Shown here: in pieces, positions 53,995-64,000 of the stretch
How positions within the stretch are numbered: the stretch's first letter is position 1
Layout of the letters: every line of letters starts with the position of its first letter
Origin: Begonia masoniana
Taxonomy: Eukaryota; Streptophyta; Magnoliopsida; Cucurbitales; Begoniaceae
Direction of reading: 5' to 3'
Length of the DNA: 64,000 bases
Assembly (NCBI GenBank): GCA_022432975.1
Contig: CM039509.1
Span: 43,806,209 to 43,870,208, forward strand
Translations under genes and position numbers: made by a program
Notes under the pieces: model-generated
What the model was told of the DNA's origin: nothing
Seen by the model: only the letters and a program-made list of their open reading frames with translations
The model's database searches: none

Positions 53995-54602
53995 CTACAC
54001 CATACAAACACCTATGAGATAAAAATCTCAGCAAGTTCTAGTAAATGTACATGCATGCTATGCGTATGAGTTCAGAAATGATGCAGCATTTTCTTTATCT
54101 TTACTTTGTGGTGTCACCGAGATCTCAGCCTTCTAACCGGAGAGAGCTCATCCTGCGGTCGGACTACTCTTTCCAGCTAGACGGGGGGGGGGGGGGGGTA
54201 CACGCTTACAACACGTACAGTCGTGTCTGAGCCCCATCTCGCATGACCTGTAACTGTATAACTGTATGAGTATGCAATAGATGTGGTATTGTGACAAACC
54301 CGTAATCGGTCTCCACAATAGGTCGTGCCCCTCTCCAGGCCACATCGCTATTCTCTTTAAAACATCATGCAGAAATTCATTTTCTATGTTCTTTTAAAAC
54401 ACGTGATGCGTGAACAGTTCAATATGACAAAAAGTAAACATACGTGCAGAGCATACCATTAAAACACAGAATTCAACCTAGAAGACAATCAAACCCTAAC
54501 TACCCAACCAAAGCGAGTAAATAAACGCGTCACCAAAAATCCTCGAGACGACTTCGACGTACGGTATAGGCCAATCGGCCAGAGAAAATCACGAGAACTT
54601 AC
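53995..54602 (-). other. Putative LTR leader intron, solo LTR
   Basis: Donor CACGAG|GTAAGTTCTC (54602), acceptor TATGGTGTAG|GTAATT (53995), 608 nt. Here the branch-like motif is weaker (CTTGCTGAGA). The poly-G tract lies inside. Confidence 0.45.
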
Positions 54603-55591
54603 CTCGTGTCCAAAGCAGCTCAAGCTCCGTCCACGAGCGTTGTTTGTCTGAAGCAAAGCACAACATTTACGTTAAAACTAATTTAAGCTATCGACCGTCC
54701 AAATTTACAAACCTTAACTAAGGAAACTTCCTAAAGTTCTAATCCAATTCATTGAGCTATATACTCGAGCAATTTAAGCTCGGCACCTCAATTCCCAATT
54801 TACGAGTTTTCCCTAAAATCTCAAAATTCCACAAATTCTAATATTTTTCCTAAATCAATTAGATTCGTCCCAATAACGTCCAATACGTTCAAAATATACT
54901 TAATTACAGTAAATCTATAAATTTCGAATCCTAAATCTCGTTTTTAATCGAAACCCTAAACGAACCCTAATTGGTTTAACTCTACGAAACTCGGAATTTA
55001 ACGCTCTAAAACTATAGAATCATACCTAGAGCGTCGAATGGAGGAGAAAGCGCGAAGAAAACGGAACGATTGGAGGACGAACGGAGGTTGGAATGGAAAT
55101 CGCCGTCGGCTGGCAGAGAGGAATCGCGAAGGAAGGAAAAGAGAAAAAGGGTTTCTGGCGTGAAATGGTGAAGGAAGAAGGGTTTTAATGTTTTAATAAA
55201 ATTTGGTTTGCAAAATTACCAATTTGCCCTTAGTACATATTTTATATTCGTTTCGTCCTTAGTTTCTTGAATTGGCTAACTGTTCGGTTTCTCCAAATTT
55301 CCTTATTTTGCCGATAACTCCAACTTATTATTTGGGATTTATCAAAACTGTCCATTCGCAAATCGAACCTCGTTTACTATTTTTACTAAAACGTCCTTTA
55401 TATTACGAGAAACTTAATTACTCGAAATATAGCGTTATTACTCCGAAAAATCCCGTAATTTTCCTAAAATTCCTATTAATTGTTAGGATTCTAATGACGC
55501 TTTCTTTTCATAAAACGAGTTTGATTTGACATATTTACAAAAATGTCAATATATATTATAATATAAAATCCCGTACAAGCCAGATATTACA

Positions 55592-55990
55592 GGAAGAGTG
55601 TCAAGATTGTTTGGAATGTGAAGATTGTATAGATTGTAAAGTTTGTTTTAGAATGTCAAGATTGTAATGTGTTTGGATTGTTTACATTGTTTGGATTGTA
55701 ATGTGTTTAGATTGTATAGATTTAACGTGGTTGGATTGTAACGTTCTATAATTCATGGAAAGTTAAAAATTTGGACAAAATTTTCTTTGTTTTATTACTC
55801 CCTCATAGCTATTTTTCACAGTTTCTGCATATCCAAAACATTATATAATGACCAACAACAGATCAAACATCTATATTTTACTAACTATAAGCATGTACAA
55901 AGTAGAGTATAACCATACACAAAAATCTACGTGAAAATAAATTACAACCGACGTGAATGTAAATTGTCACATTACAAACAATGAAATACA
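55592..55990. repeat. TTTGGATTGTAATGT-type simple repeats and AT-rich flank
   Basis: From about 55600 to 55750, words such as TGTTTGGATTGTAATGTG and AAGATTGTATAGATTGTAA recur irregularly. The rest (to about 55990) is AT-rich with no frame. It may be the terminal part of a small DNA transposon, but no end is definable. Confidence 0.45.
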
Positions 55991-55994
55991 AACA

Positions 55995-56537
55995 CTACAA
56001 ATGTAAACAAGCTTCATCTTCAACCTTCTCTGGGTCCATCGTCACCACCCAGGCTCATCCAGTCCTCAACTCGAGCATCCAAAGCTCTATATGAATGTCA
56101 CAACTCCTCAATTGAGGTCTCCACGTCTCTCTAGGCCACAGTCAGTTGGTCTACTCTGTCAATGAGGATGTCCAGCTTCTGCTCTACTCTATCCCATGGG
56201 GCTGCACGAGTGGATCCTCCATAGGAACATCTTGTGAGGTGAATAAGGGTCAAGGAGCTGCCGATGTGGAGGCTAATTGATCGGCCTTGAACACCCACCT
56301 ACCTCTAACTTCAACTAGGTCCATCCTGACTAAATGCAACCTGTCGAAGACATCACTTGTTTTCTATGTTCTCAACTGCTCTTTTGGCAGCTTTCGAATG
56401 TTGAAGTGGTCCAATATCTTGTGAATCAACGTGTTATATGTCATATTCTTCCTGCACGTCGAGCTAATCTCTAACATGTGGTTTAAAATCAAGTACCTCG
56501 GGTCAAACTTCTTTCCATTGTACAACTTCTCTATTAC
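55995..56537 (-). pseudogene. Third-ORF (Transposase_32-like) fragment
   Basis: The minus strand reads KKFDPRYLILNHMLEI, MTYNTLIHKILDHFNI and VFDRLHLVRMDLVEV, with stops between. This parallels the SFPYNLFLMKIFQHY...ED region of the Sirevirus third ORFs, followed by a Pro/Ser stretch and a degraded helical tail. It is cut at 56537 by the Athila-type LTR. Its parent element cannot be told from this piece. Confidence 0.5.
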
Positions 56538-57600
56538 TGATAAGTGTGTATTTTACACACTTATTCGGACTCTTTAATCTCAATTTGATAAGTTTTTCTC
56601 AAGCATTTGAAAGAATTTGATATTTTTAGTGTAAGTGTGCAGATGAAATGAATTGTAAAAGGTTGAAGTTTCAAGAAAAAGAACTCGAGGATTCGGTTGC
56701 ATTACAAGGTAAAAAAAATGAAGACAAACCTGAACTGGTGCCGACCGATCGCCAAATTGGGCCGATCAATGGGCTAAAAACATTAAAAGTAACGAGTTCT
56801 GGAGAAGACGACAGAGTAGATGCCGATCGATCGCCAATTCTGGGGCAATCGATCGGCTAAAAAAGAAGATTGAAGAAACGAAGACATTGCCGATCGGTCG
56901 ACAAAACTTGGCGATCGATCAGCTGAAGATGACGAATTGAAGATGAATCCAGAGAAGGTGCCGACCGATCGGCGAACATGAGGAGATCGTCGGCTTATAC
57001 TTCAAACTCGTTGGTTCTAGACCAGAAGAGTAGTCGATCGATCGGCTACTGAGCAGCGATCGATCGGCTACTGAGCAGCGATCGATCGACTACCTAGATT
57101 TAAACAATTAAAGAGTCAATTTCAACCGTTGATCAGACACACCAAATAAAAGACCACGAATTAGGTTATTTGAAAGGAGGAGAGGCAGAACAGCAAGACG
57201 GAAATCGCAATAGAGCTAGAGCATCGGGAAAGGAGAATTAAGATCAACAACTCTAGTTTTTCTTTCTCCTTCTCCTTTCAATTATGAACATCTCTATTTA
57301 TTCTATTTGTTCTCATTACTTTAGTATGAACTAAAATTCTTTTTCTAGGATTACGATGTAGCCGGATTATGAATATTGAGTATTTCCTTTAATGCAATTT
57401 ATTAATTTTTTGTTTCAATATTGTGTTGAGTAATTTATTTTGTTCTTAATGCTTGCAATTGCCTGATCAACAATAGCATATTCGTAGGATTGTTTTGAGA
57501 CCGAGAGGTAATAAATAATCGTGCAATGAATAATTTACTATGAAAATGATGTTAGACTAGAGATAGCTAATGCGTTCATATGGTATTTTAATTTTTCGTC
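56538..57600 (+). repeat. Athila-type left LTR (right boundary unclear)
   Basis: Starts TGATAAGTGTGTATTTTACA, containing the hairpin AAGTGTGTA/TACACACTT (from 56541), then a dense CGATCGATCG module cluster (56740-57094). The later part is AT-rich. I cannot see the 3' end or a primer site, because a deletion joins it to foreign sequence. Confidence 0.65.
56740..57094. repeat. CCGATCGATCGGC module cluster
   Basis: About ten copies of GCCGACCGATCGCC / GCCGATCGATCGCC / CGATCGATCGGCTACTGAGC. The last form occurs in tandem at about 57034-57095. The core CGATCGATCG is palindromic. Confidence 0.9.
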
Positions 57601-57835
57601 CTTAATGTATTCAATTAATTCTTCCACATGATGAGGTGCTTCGGTTGGTCCACGTCCATAGTTTTAACCTCCCACTTTAAGTCTTCCATGGTGTCCTCCA
57701 AGTCTTCGAACGATCCGTCACCTGCAAAAGAGACAAGTGTGTAAGTGCCTGGGTTAGTTAAATCATGGGCTCGGGCCTGAGATCGTGTAATGGGCCTATG
57801 ATCGTGTAATGGGCCTATGGGGCACAACAATGTCA

Positions 57836-59996
57836 TTTGGCCTTTGTAACGCCCCTACTACCTTTCAACGATGTATGATGGCTATATTTTCTAACATGGT
57901 CGAGCACATTATTGAGATATTTATGGATGATTTTTCTGTTTTTGGGTCGTCTTTTGATCGATGTCTAGAGAATTTGGATATGGTGTTGCAGCGTTGTGAA
58001 GAAACAAATTTGATATTGAACTGGAAGAAGTGTCATTTTATGGTATGTGAAGGAATTGTATTAGGCCACCGGGTATCTTCCAAAGATACAGAAGTTGATC
58101 GTGCCAAGATTGAAACGATTAAGAAGCTACCACCCCTGTCTCGGTAAAAGGCGTGCGTAGTTTCTTGGGACACGCGGGGTTTTATCGCCGATTCATTAAG
58201 AATTTTAGCAAAATCACCAAGCCATCATCAATTTTGATGAGGAGTGTTTAACTGCATTTAATTTGTTGAAAGAGAAGCTCACTTCCACGCCCATTGTTGT
58301 AGCACCGGATTGGGATTTTCCTTTCGAAATTATGAGTGATGCAAGTGACTTTGCAATTAGAGCAGTTTTAGGGCAGCGCAAAGATAAGAAATTCCACACT
58401 ATTTATTATGCTAGTCGAGTCCTCTATGAAGCCCAGTTGAATTATGCCACAATGGAAAAGGAATTACTTGGAGTGGTTTTCTCCTTCGACAAATTTGGGC
58501 CATATCTTATTGGCAATAAGATAATAGTTTTCACCGATCATTCAGCTATTAAATACCTTATGGTTAAAAAGGATGCAAAACCACGCCTCATTCGTTGAGT
58601 CTTACTACTCCAAGAATTTGACCTTGAAATAAAAGACAAGAAGGGCACAGAGAATTTAGTAGTAGATCATTTGTCGAGACTCGAACCTCAAGAATAAGTG
58701 AAAAATGATGGAATACCAATTGTCGATATTTTTCCAGATGAGCAACTTTTTGGCATCGATAATGCACCATGGTATGCGGATATCATCAATTTCATTGCAA
58801 GTAAAATTATTCCTATTGAGCTCTCTTCTTTCCAAAGAAAGAAATTCTTTGCCGATGCTAAACACTATTATTGGGAGGAGCCCTTTCTTTACAAGCACTG
58901 TGTGGACCAAATCATAAGGCGATGTGTTCCGGAAGAGGAGATAGAAAATATTTTGAGACATTGTCATCTACTAGAGTGTGGGGGTCACTTTTGTGGGAAG
59001 CGAACAGCAGCAAAGATGTTACAATGTGGTTTTTACTGGCCTACTCTTTTTAAAGATGCTCACTTGTTTGCCGTTTCTTGTGATCGTTGCCAACGCACCG
59101 GCAATATTTTACGCCGCAATGAAATGTCGCTAACCAATATTATTGAAGTAGAATTATTTAATGTTTGGGGGTCGATTTCATTGGTCCATTTCCTGCTTCC
59201 TTCAACAACAATTATATTCTTCTAGCCGTCGATTATATGTCAAAATGGGTGGAGGCAGTCGCTACACCGACTAATGACGGCAAGGTGGTGCTCAATTTTC
59301 TTCGTAAAAATATTTTCACTCGATTCGGCATTCCGAGGGCTATCATCAGCGATGAAGGTACACATTTTTATAATAAACAATTTGAAAATTTATTGTTGAA
59401 ATATGGTGTGAAGCATCGCAAGGCTCTCGGGTATCATCCACAATCTAATGGGCAAGCCGAGATTTTAAATAGAGAGATCAAGCTAATTCTTGAAAAGACG
59501 GTAAGCTCGTCACGCAAAGATTGGTCACGTAAGCTAGATGATTCTCTATAGGCATATCGAATGGCATTCAAAACGACGTTGAATATGTCACCGTATCGGT
59601 TGGTTTTTGGTAAAGCTTGTCATCTTCTAGTGGAATTAGAGCATCGTGCTTTGTGGGCTATAAAGAAATTAAACATGGAGCTACAAGCAACAGGCGAGAA
59701 AGATTTCTACAATTAAACAAGTTTGATGAATTTTGAAGAGAATCCTATGAAAATTCTAAAATTTATAAACAAAAGACGAAAGCATGGCATGATAAACACA
59801 TTATGCCAAAGGAATTTGTGTCAAGACAACAAGTCTTATTATTTAATTCTCACCTTCGTTTATTTCCCGGGAAGCTCAAGTCAAGATGGTAGGGCATTTA
59901 AAGTAAATGGTCAAAGAGTGAAACCGTATTTTGGTGGCATTATTAAGAGTGATACATCTGTCACTCATTTTACACCTGACGCATAAAGTTCGTGAG
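57836..59996 (+). pseudogene. pol: Athila-type RT (C-terminal), RNase H and integrase
   Basis: RT enters at SFGLCNAPTTFQRC with the catalytic IFMDDFSVFG, and thumb segment LVLGHRVSSK. After frame breaks (58143-58262), RNase H has [35 protein letters not shown] and [10 protein letters not shown]. Stops occur at 58596 and 58695. Integrase has the H2C2 finger (HCHLLECGGHF...CDRCQR), then after a shift near 59163 the core ([37 protein letters not shown]) with D, D and E present. A stop at 59549 and more shifts follow before the tail [12 protein letters not shown]...[14 protein letters not shown]. It is non-functional. Confidence 0.9.
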
Positions 59997-59999
59997 ACG

Positions 60000-60539
60000 T
60001 CAAGCTAATGACATTAAAACAAGCACTTGGTGGGAGGTAACTCATTTATCATTTATTTTTAATATTGATTTGTTATATTAATATTTCCTTTAAATTTCTA
60101 GTTTAGTCATTTTATCTAATTACGAGTTGTTTTGATGGTTAATGTTGATGTTTTAAGTTTTAGGGTTAAAAAAAAAATTGAGAAGAAAATAAATAAAAAG
60201 AATAGAGAGTAAAAAAAAAACAGAAGAAGGAAAAGGAAAAAATCAGCTTCCCGATCAATCGCCTCACAAAGATTTCCAGCAGCTACCCCACGCCAACAAC
60301 TCTTCCAGCTCGATTTCCAGCAAGCTCGAGATCACCATCGTCGCACCTTCACACACGCTTTGAATCCTCAGCGCCAACAGCCCATCTTCGCTGAGATTTC
60401 CAGCAGCTCCGATTACCATCAGACAAATTCGACTTTCCAGCAACATGTTTGAAAAGCACGTGTAGAATTTAAAGATGCCACTTAAATGATTGAAAGCCAC
60501 TACCAGCTTAGTCCCATTTAGTCCAGTCAACCACTCTTT
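60000..60539 (+). other. Spacer between Athila integrase and third ORF
   Basis: An A-rich purine stretch (about 60170-60245) then a C-rich segment with repeated CAGC/TTCCAGCA words (60245-60445). No sense frame of note. Athila elements typically have such a non-coding gap before their third ORF. Confidence 0.5.
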
Positions 60540-61823
60540 CATCAACCCCATGACGGCAAACTATTTTAAGGATTTCATGACCAAGGATAAAACCATCATT
60601 TGCGAAATCCAATTTCAACTCGCAGAGACTGATGGCAATATTTTAGCCATGTTCAGTAACGAAGGTGAGAGTCTATTGCAGTTTTAGGTGGTGATGTAAA
60701 CGTGAATGTCATTGGCAAATTCTACGCAAATCTTAGGCAACAAATCACGATGGGCCTGTCAAAGTACGAAACAAGTTCATCCATTTCTCGGCTGAAGTTA
60801 TTAATGCCCAGCTTGGTCTGCACAATTCAACGACCAATGATTATCAAACTATGATGGATGCAGGACCTGATTACCAGATAATTTTTAGTGAGATGGGCCA
60901 CCAAGGTTCAAAGTGGGTTTATTCTGCTGTCAATCCAGTTCAACCGTTACATTTACTAACAAATTGCCTAAATCGCTACACTATAGCATGGTGCAGATTC
61001 ATAAGGGAAAATTTGATGCCAACATCCAAAAAATCTGAATTTACCAAAGAGCAGGCGGCTTTGCTCTATTGCATTCTAACGGGGAGATATATCAATGTCA
61101 GTCTGATAATCCACCGAAACATCCTCGCATAACGTAAAGGTTCCACAGTTGGCCATATCCACCTGGTCCTTATCACCCATCTATATGCTGCAACAAACAT
61201 CCCCATGAGCTCAATTGATGAGCCATGGATCCAGCAAATGGTGTATGACCCTACAAATATTTCAAAAATAGCAAATTGGCCCAAATGGTAGCTCTCGATA
61301 TAATGGACTGGGATTCGATGAGACATATGCCAATGCAGAAATCCCTCATCAACCAATACATATGCCTTGTTTACGGCACGATAGTTTCCGTCGCATGACA
61401 AGTGCACAAAGTGCCATAGCAGACGCACGACAAGAACGCATCGATGCTCGCATTAGACAGCGTTATGAAGGTCATTTCGCTACTCCACACGCTCTAGGCG
61501 CATTCTCATCTTCTGCCATGCCTCCACGTTCTTATACAATTGATGATGTGGGGCGAATGATGGAGAATCTTGCTATCCAACAAGGACAGATGTTTGAAAC
61601 TTTCAATACCCGACAATCACGTATAGAGCAGCGATTGGTGGATCTCTATTCTCGCCAACTTGAGCATTCACAATTCACGGCGCAATACATAGACGCCTTC
61701 AATGCTCACCATGGCTACTCGACACAATCGAGTCCACCTTTTCCCAATTATCTGGAGCATTTATTTCAGCCATATGGCCCTCCACAAGAGAATGAGGATG
61801 ACAATATGCCCCGGTCATCATGA
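60540..61823 (+). pseudogene. Athila-type third ORF (Transposase_32-like)
   Basis: Across several frames the domain order is clear: a FYANLRQQ segment (about 60740), then VRNKFIHFSAEVINAQLGL, then ARYTIAWCRFIRENL-like sequence with LMPTSKKSEFTKEQAALLYCILTGR and INV.LIIHRNI. This is the same order as in the copia third ORFs (MFYANL; VYGK.I.LTSQSINELLG; LLYAI-like; VDIGYIILRRM). After stops, a Gln/Arg-rich helical tail (61362-61823: MMENLAIQQGQMFETFN, IEQRLVDLYSRQLEH) ends in an acidic Pro-rich C-terminus. Several stops and shifts break it. Confidence 0.65.
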
Positions 61824-62715
61824 GGTACACTTCATTTCCCTTGCCATTCATTTTAGTTTCATTGAAGACAATGCATATGTTAAGTTTGGTTGGGGAGGGG
61901 GGGTAATTTCAACTTGCTTCATATCTTTGTTATATTTCGTGGTGTTGCAATCTAAAATCTTGGTTGAGGTGTTTATAACTGAAATATTGAATAAATTTAT
62001 GTTTTAACTCTTAAAAAAACTCTAAGTAGAAGATGACTTGTAGTAGTTAACATTGACTTTAGCTTGCGAAGTTAAACTTAAAACCTTGAGCACGTTTCAT
62101 TTTTGTTTAACTTGATCTGTTGGAGTTATACTCATGTAGTCTACATATATCGAAACCCAAACACAGTAAGGGAGTGAACGAGAGTAAACATGGTAAGGGA
62201 GTGTAGCTTCAGAAAAATTTAACGAGTGATAGTAAGGTAAAAATCTTTATTGATTTTGCCTAACATCCATTAATGCGAATTGAGATTTTACAAAACTAAG
62301 AGAATGATTTAAGCCATCATTGTACCGTTTGAGCTTTCTTGGCCTACCTTACTTTGTCATTTAATGATACCTTTAGTCACCTTTTTGAGCCTATTATTCA
62401 CCGTTCAATTGTACCTATATCAGCCTAGCTATTTATATATTTTCCTATTCTATCTAATGAGCACAAGGACATTAATATATTTGGAGGAGAAGGTAGTGAT
62501 AAGATTTAATTTAAACTTCTTTGTCATTTGTTTCTTTTTACTGCATTAGTTTTATTTTATTTTAGTTTCATTCTTTGTTAAAAAAAATGAAAGAAAAGAT
62601 ATGTGAAAAAAAAAACACATCATTATATGTTTTTATTATACGTTTGTTTATGTTTGTATTTATTTCATTTTGTAATAATGACAAAGGAGTTAGTTTAGGA
62701 AAAGTTGAACGAGAT
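61824..62715 (+). other. Athila 3' untranslated region, first part
   Basis: AT-rich with a purine run TTTGGTTGGGGAGGGGGGG at about 61885-61902 and repeated AAGGGAGTG.A.CGAGAGTAAA words (62165-62205). No frame resembling a protein. It stops at the target duplication GAGAT (62711-62715). Confidence 0.5.
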
Positions 62716-63777
62716 TGTAACACCCGAGAAATTTCCTCAACGTATATTGCCTTAGATTTAGTTATATTATGAGAGTTTAACGTTAATCTTAGCGTTATCC
62801 TAAGCTCTTGGGTGAAGGATTGAAATTGGCAGTGAAATTGATGAGAAGACCTATGGTTGAAAGTAATGATAAAATATAAGAAATAAAGGTAAATTTAAGT
62901 GAAAGAAAAGTAACTATCACTCACAACTCCCCGAAGACCATGGTCGAGACGCCCCGACAACTGCCTGCACCGGCATGCCCGTACATCACCAACTGCGTTC
63001 CAGTTCTAGCTTTCCGTAAGGCTCTCACCTGTAATCCTGTCAACACCTACACCACGGAACACAAAACGTAAGCCTAATGCTTAGTAAGTAGGGAATAATG
63101 CATACCAAAAACATAATGCAACACAACCCCTAACACATGAAGTTTCTACTCGCTCAGTTGCTCTTATTTCGTTTTCGTTTCATTACTTATTCACGTAATT
63201 CATCGCAATTGCCAAACCACAACTATAGTAGTCCCTCGCAGGTACCACCTTAACGCGACTGGGAAACTCTACCAGAGTTCCTCGTCGGTGCTACCCTAAC
63301 GCGTCTAGGTGACTCAACTCTGCTAGTCCCCCCGCAGGTACCAATTTGAAGGAGTTTGGCTTGGGAAAAGTGGAGGATAATTGGCGTGTGTCATGGGTGG
63401 CGCGCGCTGGGGCGTGCTGGGTGCGCGCAGGTGGCGCTGGGCGCCGCAGAGGCGATCGATCGTGCGCCCAGCGGCGATCGGTCGCTGATCGCGCCTCTCG
63501 GGCACTGTAGCACCCGAGAGGGTGGTGATCGATTGCCTCCATGTGGCGATCGATCGATCGCCACCAAAAAAAAAATGAAAAAGTTTTCCTATTCCCGAAT
63601 TATTTCAACCCGACGTATTTTAAATGTATTTTGGCGCGTTTTTCGATATTTTTTTGGGGTTCGTAAAACTCGAAATCGAGTCGAAAAATTTAAGAAAAAT
63701 TATTTTAAACGCCATTTTAACACAGGTTGAGTTAGCAAAGTAGCGTACCGAGCCGGGGCAGGTTCGGGGGCGTTACA
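62716..63777 (-). mobile_element. Solo LTR with inverted terminal segment, 1062 bp
   Basis: Starts TGTAACACCCGAG and ends CGGGGGCGTTACA, flanked by GAGAT at 62711-62715 and 63778-63782. The middle (62938-63060) matches the LTR at 9153 in direct orientation. The last about 120 bp match that LTR's first 120 bp only as reverse complement (CTCGGTACGCTACTTTGCTAAC). The acceptor-like GGTGTAG|GTG is at 63047, an imperfect repeat built on GCAGGTACCACCTTAACGCG lies at 63225-63340, and GCGATCGATCG modules at 63453-63565. Confidence 0.9.
63453..63565. repeat. GCGATCGATCG modules and CTCGGG hairpin
   Basis: GGCGATCGATCGTGCG, GGCGATCGGTCGCTG, TGGTGATCGATTGCC and GGCGATCGATCGATCGCC occur within 113 bp. 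They surround the hairpin CTCTCGGG-CACTGTAGCA-CCCGAGAG (about 63496-63521). Confidence 0.88.
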
Positions 63778-63782
63778 GAGAT

Positions 63783-64000
63783 AAGTTTGGGGGTGAGAGA
63801 TCAAAAGAAAATTCGTGTCAGTTCAATAAGTGAGTGAGTGATTAGAAGAAAATCTTGAGTTGCTGAAATAAGAAAGGATAGGTTGTGCTCTCAGTAATCG
63901 TTTGAATCTATAAAATTCCTACCTTTTAGCCCAACCTTACATTACAAGTTTTTAAATACCTATCGACTCTTGTTTGGTTTAATTGATATTTGCTATTAGT
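63783..64000 (+). other. Athila 3' untranslated region resumes
   Basis: AAGTTTGGGGGTGAGAGAT follows the duplicated GAGAT. The purine-rich AAGTTTGGGGG word is common before Athila 3' ends, but no LTR start is seen before the window closes. No frame. Confidence 0.45.

Larger units (their letters stand above)
53038..55591 (-). mobile_element. Solo LTR (Ty3-type), 2554 bp
   Basis: Starts TGTCACGACCCTAATAC and ends AGCCAGATATTACA, with direct repeats GGAAG at 53033-53037 and 55592-55596 and no internal region. It is therefore the product of LTR-LTR recombination. It belongs to the same broader family as the LTR at 13416 (shared AATTTCCCGTAC, CCTCAAAACCTATACATAC, AGTTCTAATCCAATT blocks). It has a GCGATCGATC module cluster (53279-53410), a putative intron (53995-54602) and a 16-base poly-G run (54183-54198). 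Confidence 0.95.
56538..64000 (+). mobile_element. Athila-type Ty3/gypsy element, internally deleted, continues past window
   Basis: A left LTR starting TGATAAGTGTGTATTTTACA is followed by degraded RT, RNase H, integrase and a third ORF. RT/RNase H/IN motifs ([41 protein letters not shown]) and the third ORF after integrase are typical of the Athila lineage. Gag, protease and the first half of RT are missing between about 57600 and 57836. A solo LTR (62716-63777) is nested in its 3' untranslated part. The 3' LTR is outside the window. Confidence 0.8.

Noticed and set aside
54183..54198. Poly-G run as a possible G-quadruplex regulator
   Set aside because: A single 16-base homopolymer inside a solo LTR; length is unreliable in sequencing and no related LTR shows it.
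57615..57836. Minus-strand frame with RPITRSQARA, like a retroelement gag start
   Set aside because: It is only about 70 codons, the motif match is weak, and it is bounded by deletion junctions; not enough to name a product.

Overview
The window is repeat-dense nuclear DNA of a flowering plant, probably a eudicot. It holds plant Ty3/gypsy chromoviruses (Tekay/Del type), an Athila-type gypsy element, Sirevirus-type and Ale-like Ty1/copia elements, a hAT transposon and a PIF/Harbinger-like ORF1. I found no convincing host gene, tRNA, rRNA, CRISPR array or bacterial-style operon. Two runs of exactly 100 N (20014-20113, 52868-52967) are assembly gaps.

Layout. (1) 1-9152: a PIF/Harbinger ORF1-like gene (minus) is split by a palindromic composite element (8-8415, target duplication TCGTT), itself split by Ty3 element 'gypsy1' (573-8225, duplication TGAAC). 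(2) 9153-20013: a stack of LTR pieces. A truncated LTR (9153) is followed by a truncated gypsy1-like LTR (10036), then 'gypsy3' (11106 on), whose LTR is split by a solo LTR (13416-17363, duplication CGCCG) carrying a 24-bp minisatellite. (3) 20127-35306: Sirevirus 'copia A' (plus) with an extra ORF downstream of pol, split inside that ORF by Ty3 element 'gypsy2' (22155-32108, duplication GGCAA). (4) 35307-52247: an Ale-like copia fragment, a truncated Sirevirus-like LTR, then a hAT element whose transposase is split by Sirevirus 'copia B' (40335-50878, duplication GTCTC). (5) 52968-64000: a solo LTR (53038-55591, duplication GGAAG), a fragment of an ORF3-type gene, and an Athila-type element (56538 to window end) split by a solo LTR (62716-63777, duplication GAGAT).

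All coding regions are broken by stops, indels, deletions or insertions, so this is a graveyard of recently active elements. The LTRs within gypsy2 and within copia B are still very similar to each other.

The most interesting signals are non-coding. Most Ty3 LTR families here share a putative leader intron (AG|GTAAGT donor, CTTACTAAG branch-like motif, TGTAG|GT acceptor), and each family carries its own tandem repeat inside it. A CTARACGACAAA/CCGG module recurs in LTRs of both Ty3 and Ty1 superfamilies, and a CGATCGATCG module recurs in three other LTR families. A third-ORF domain that I match to the 'putative plant transposon protein' (Transposase_32-like) family occurs in both the Sirevirus and Athila elements. 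Family names are assigned from motifs read by eye, not from searches.
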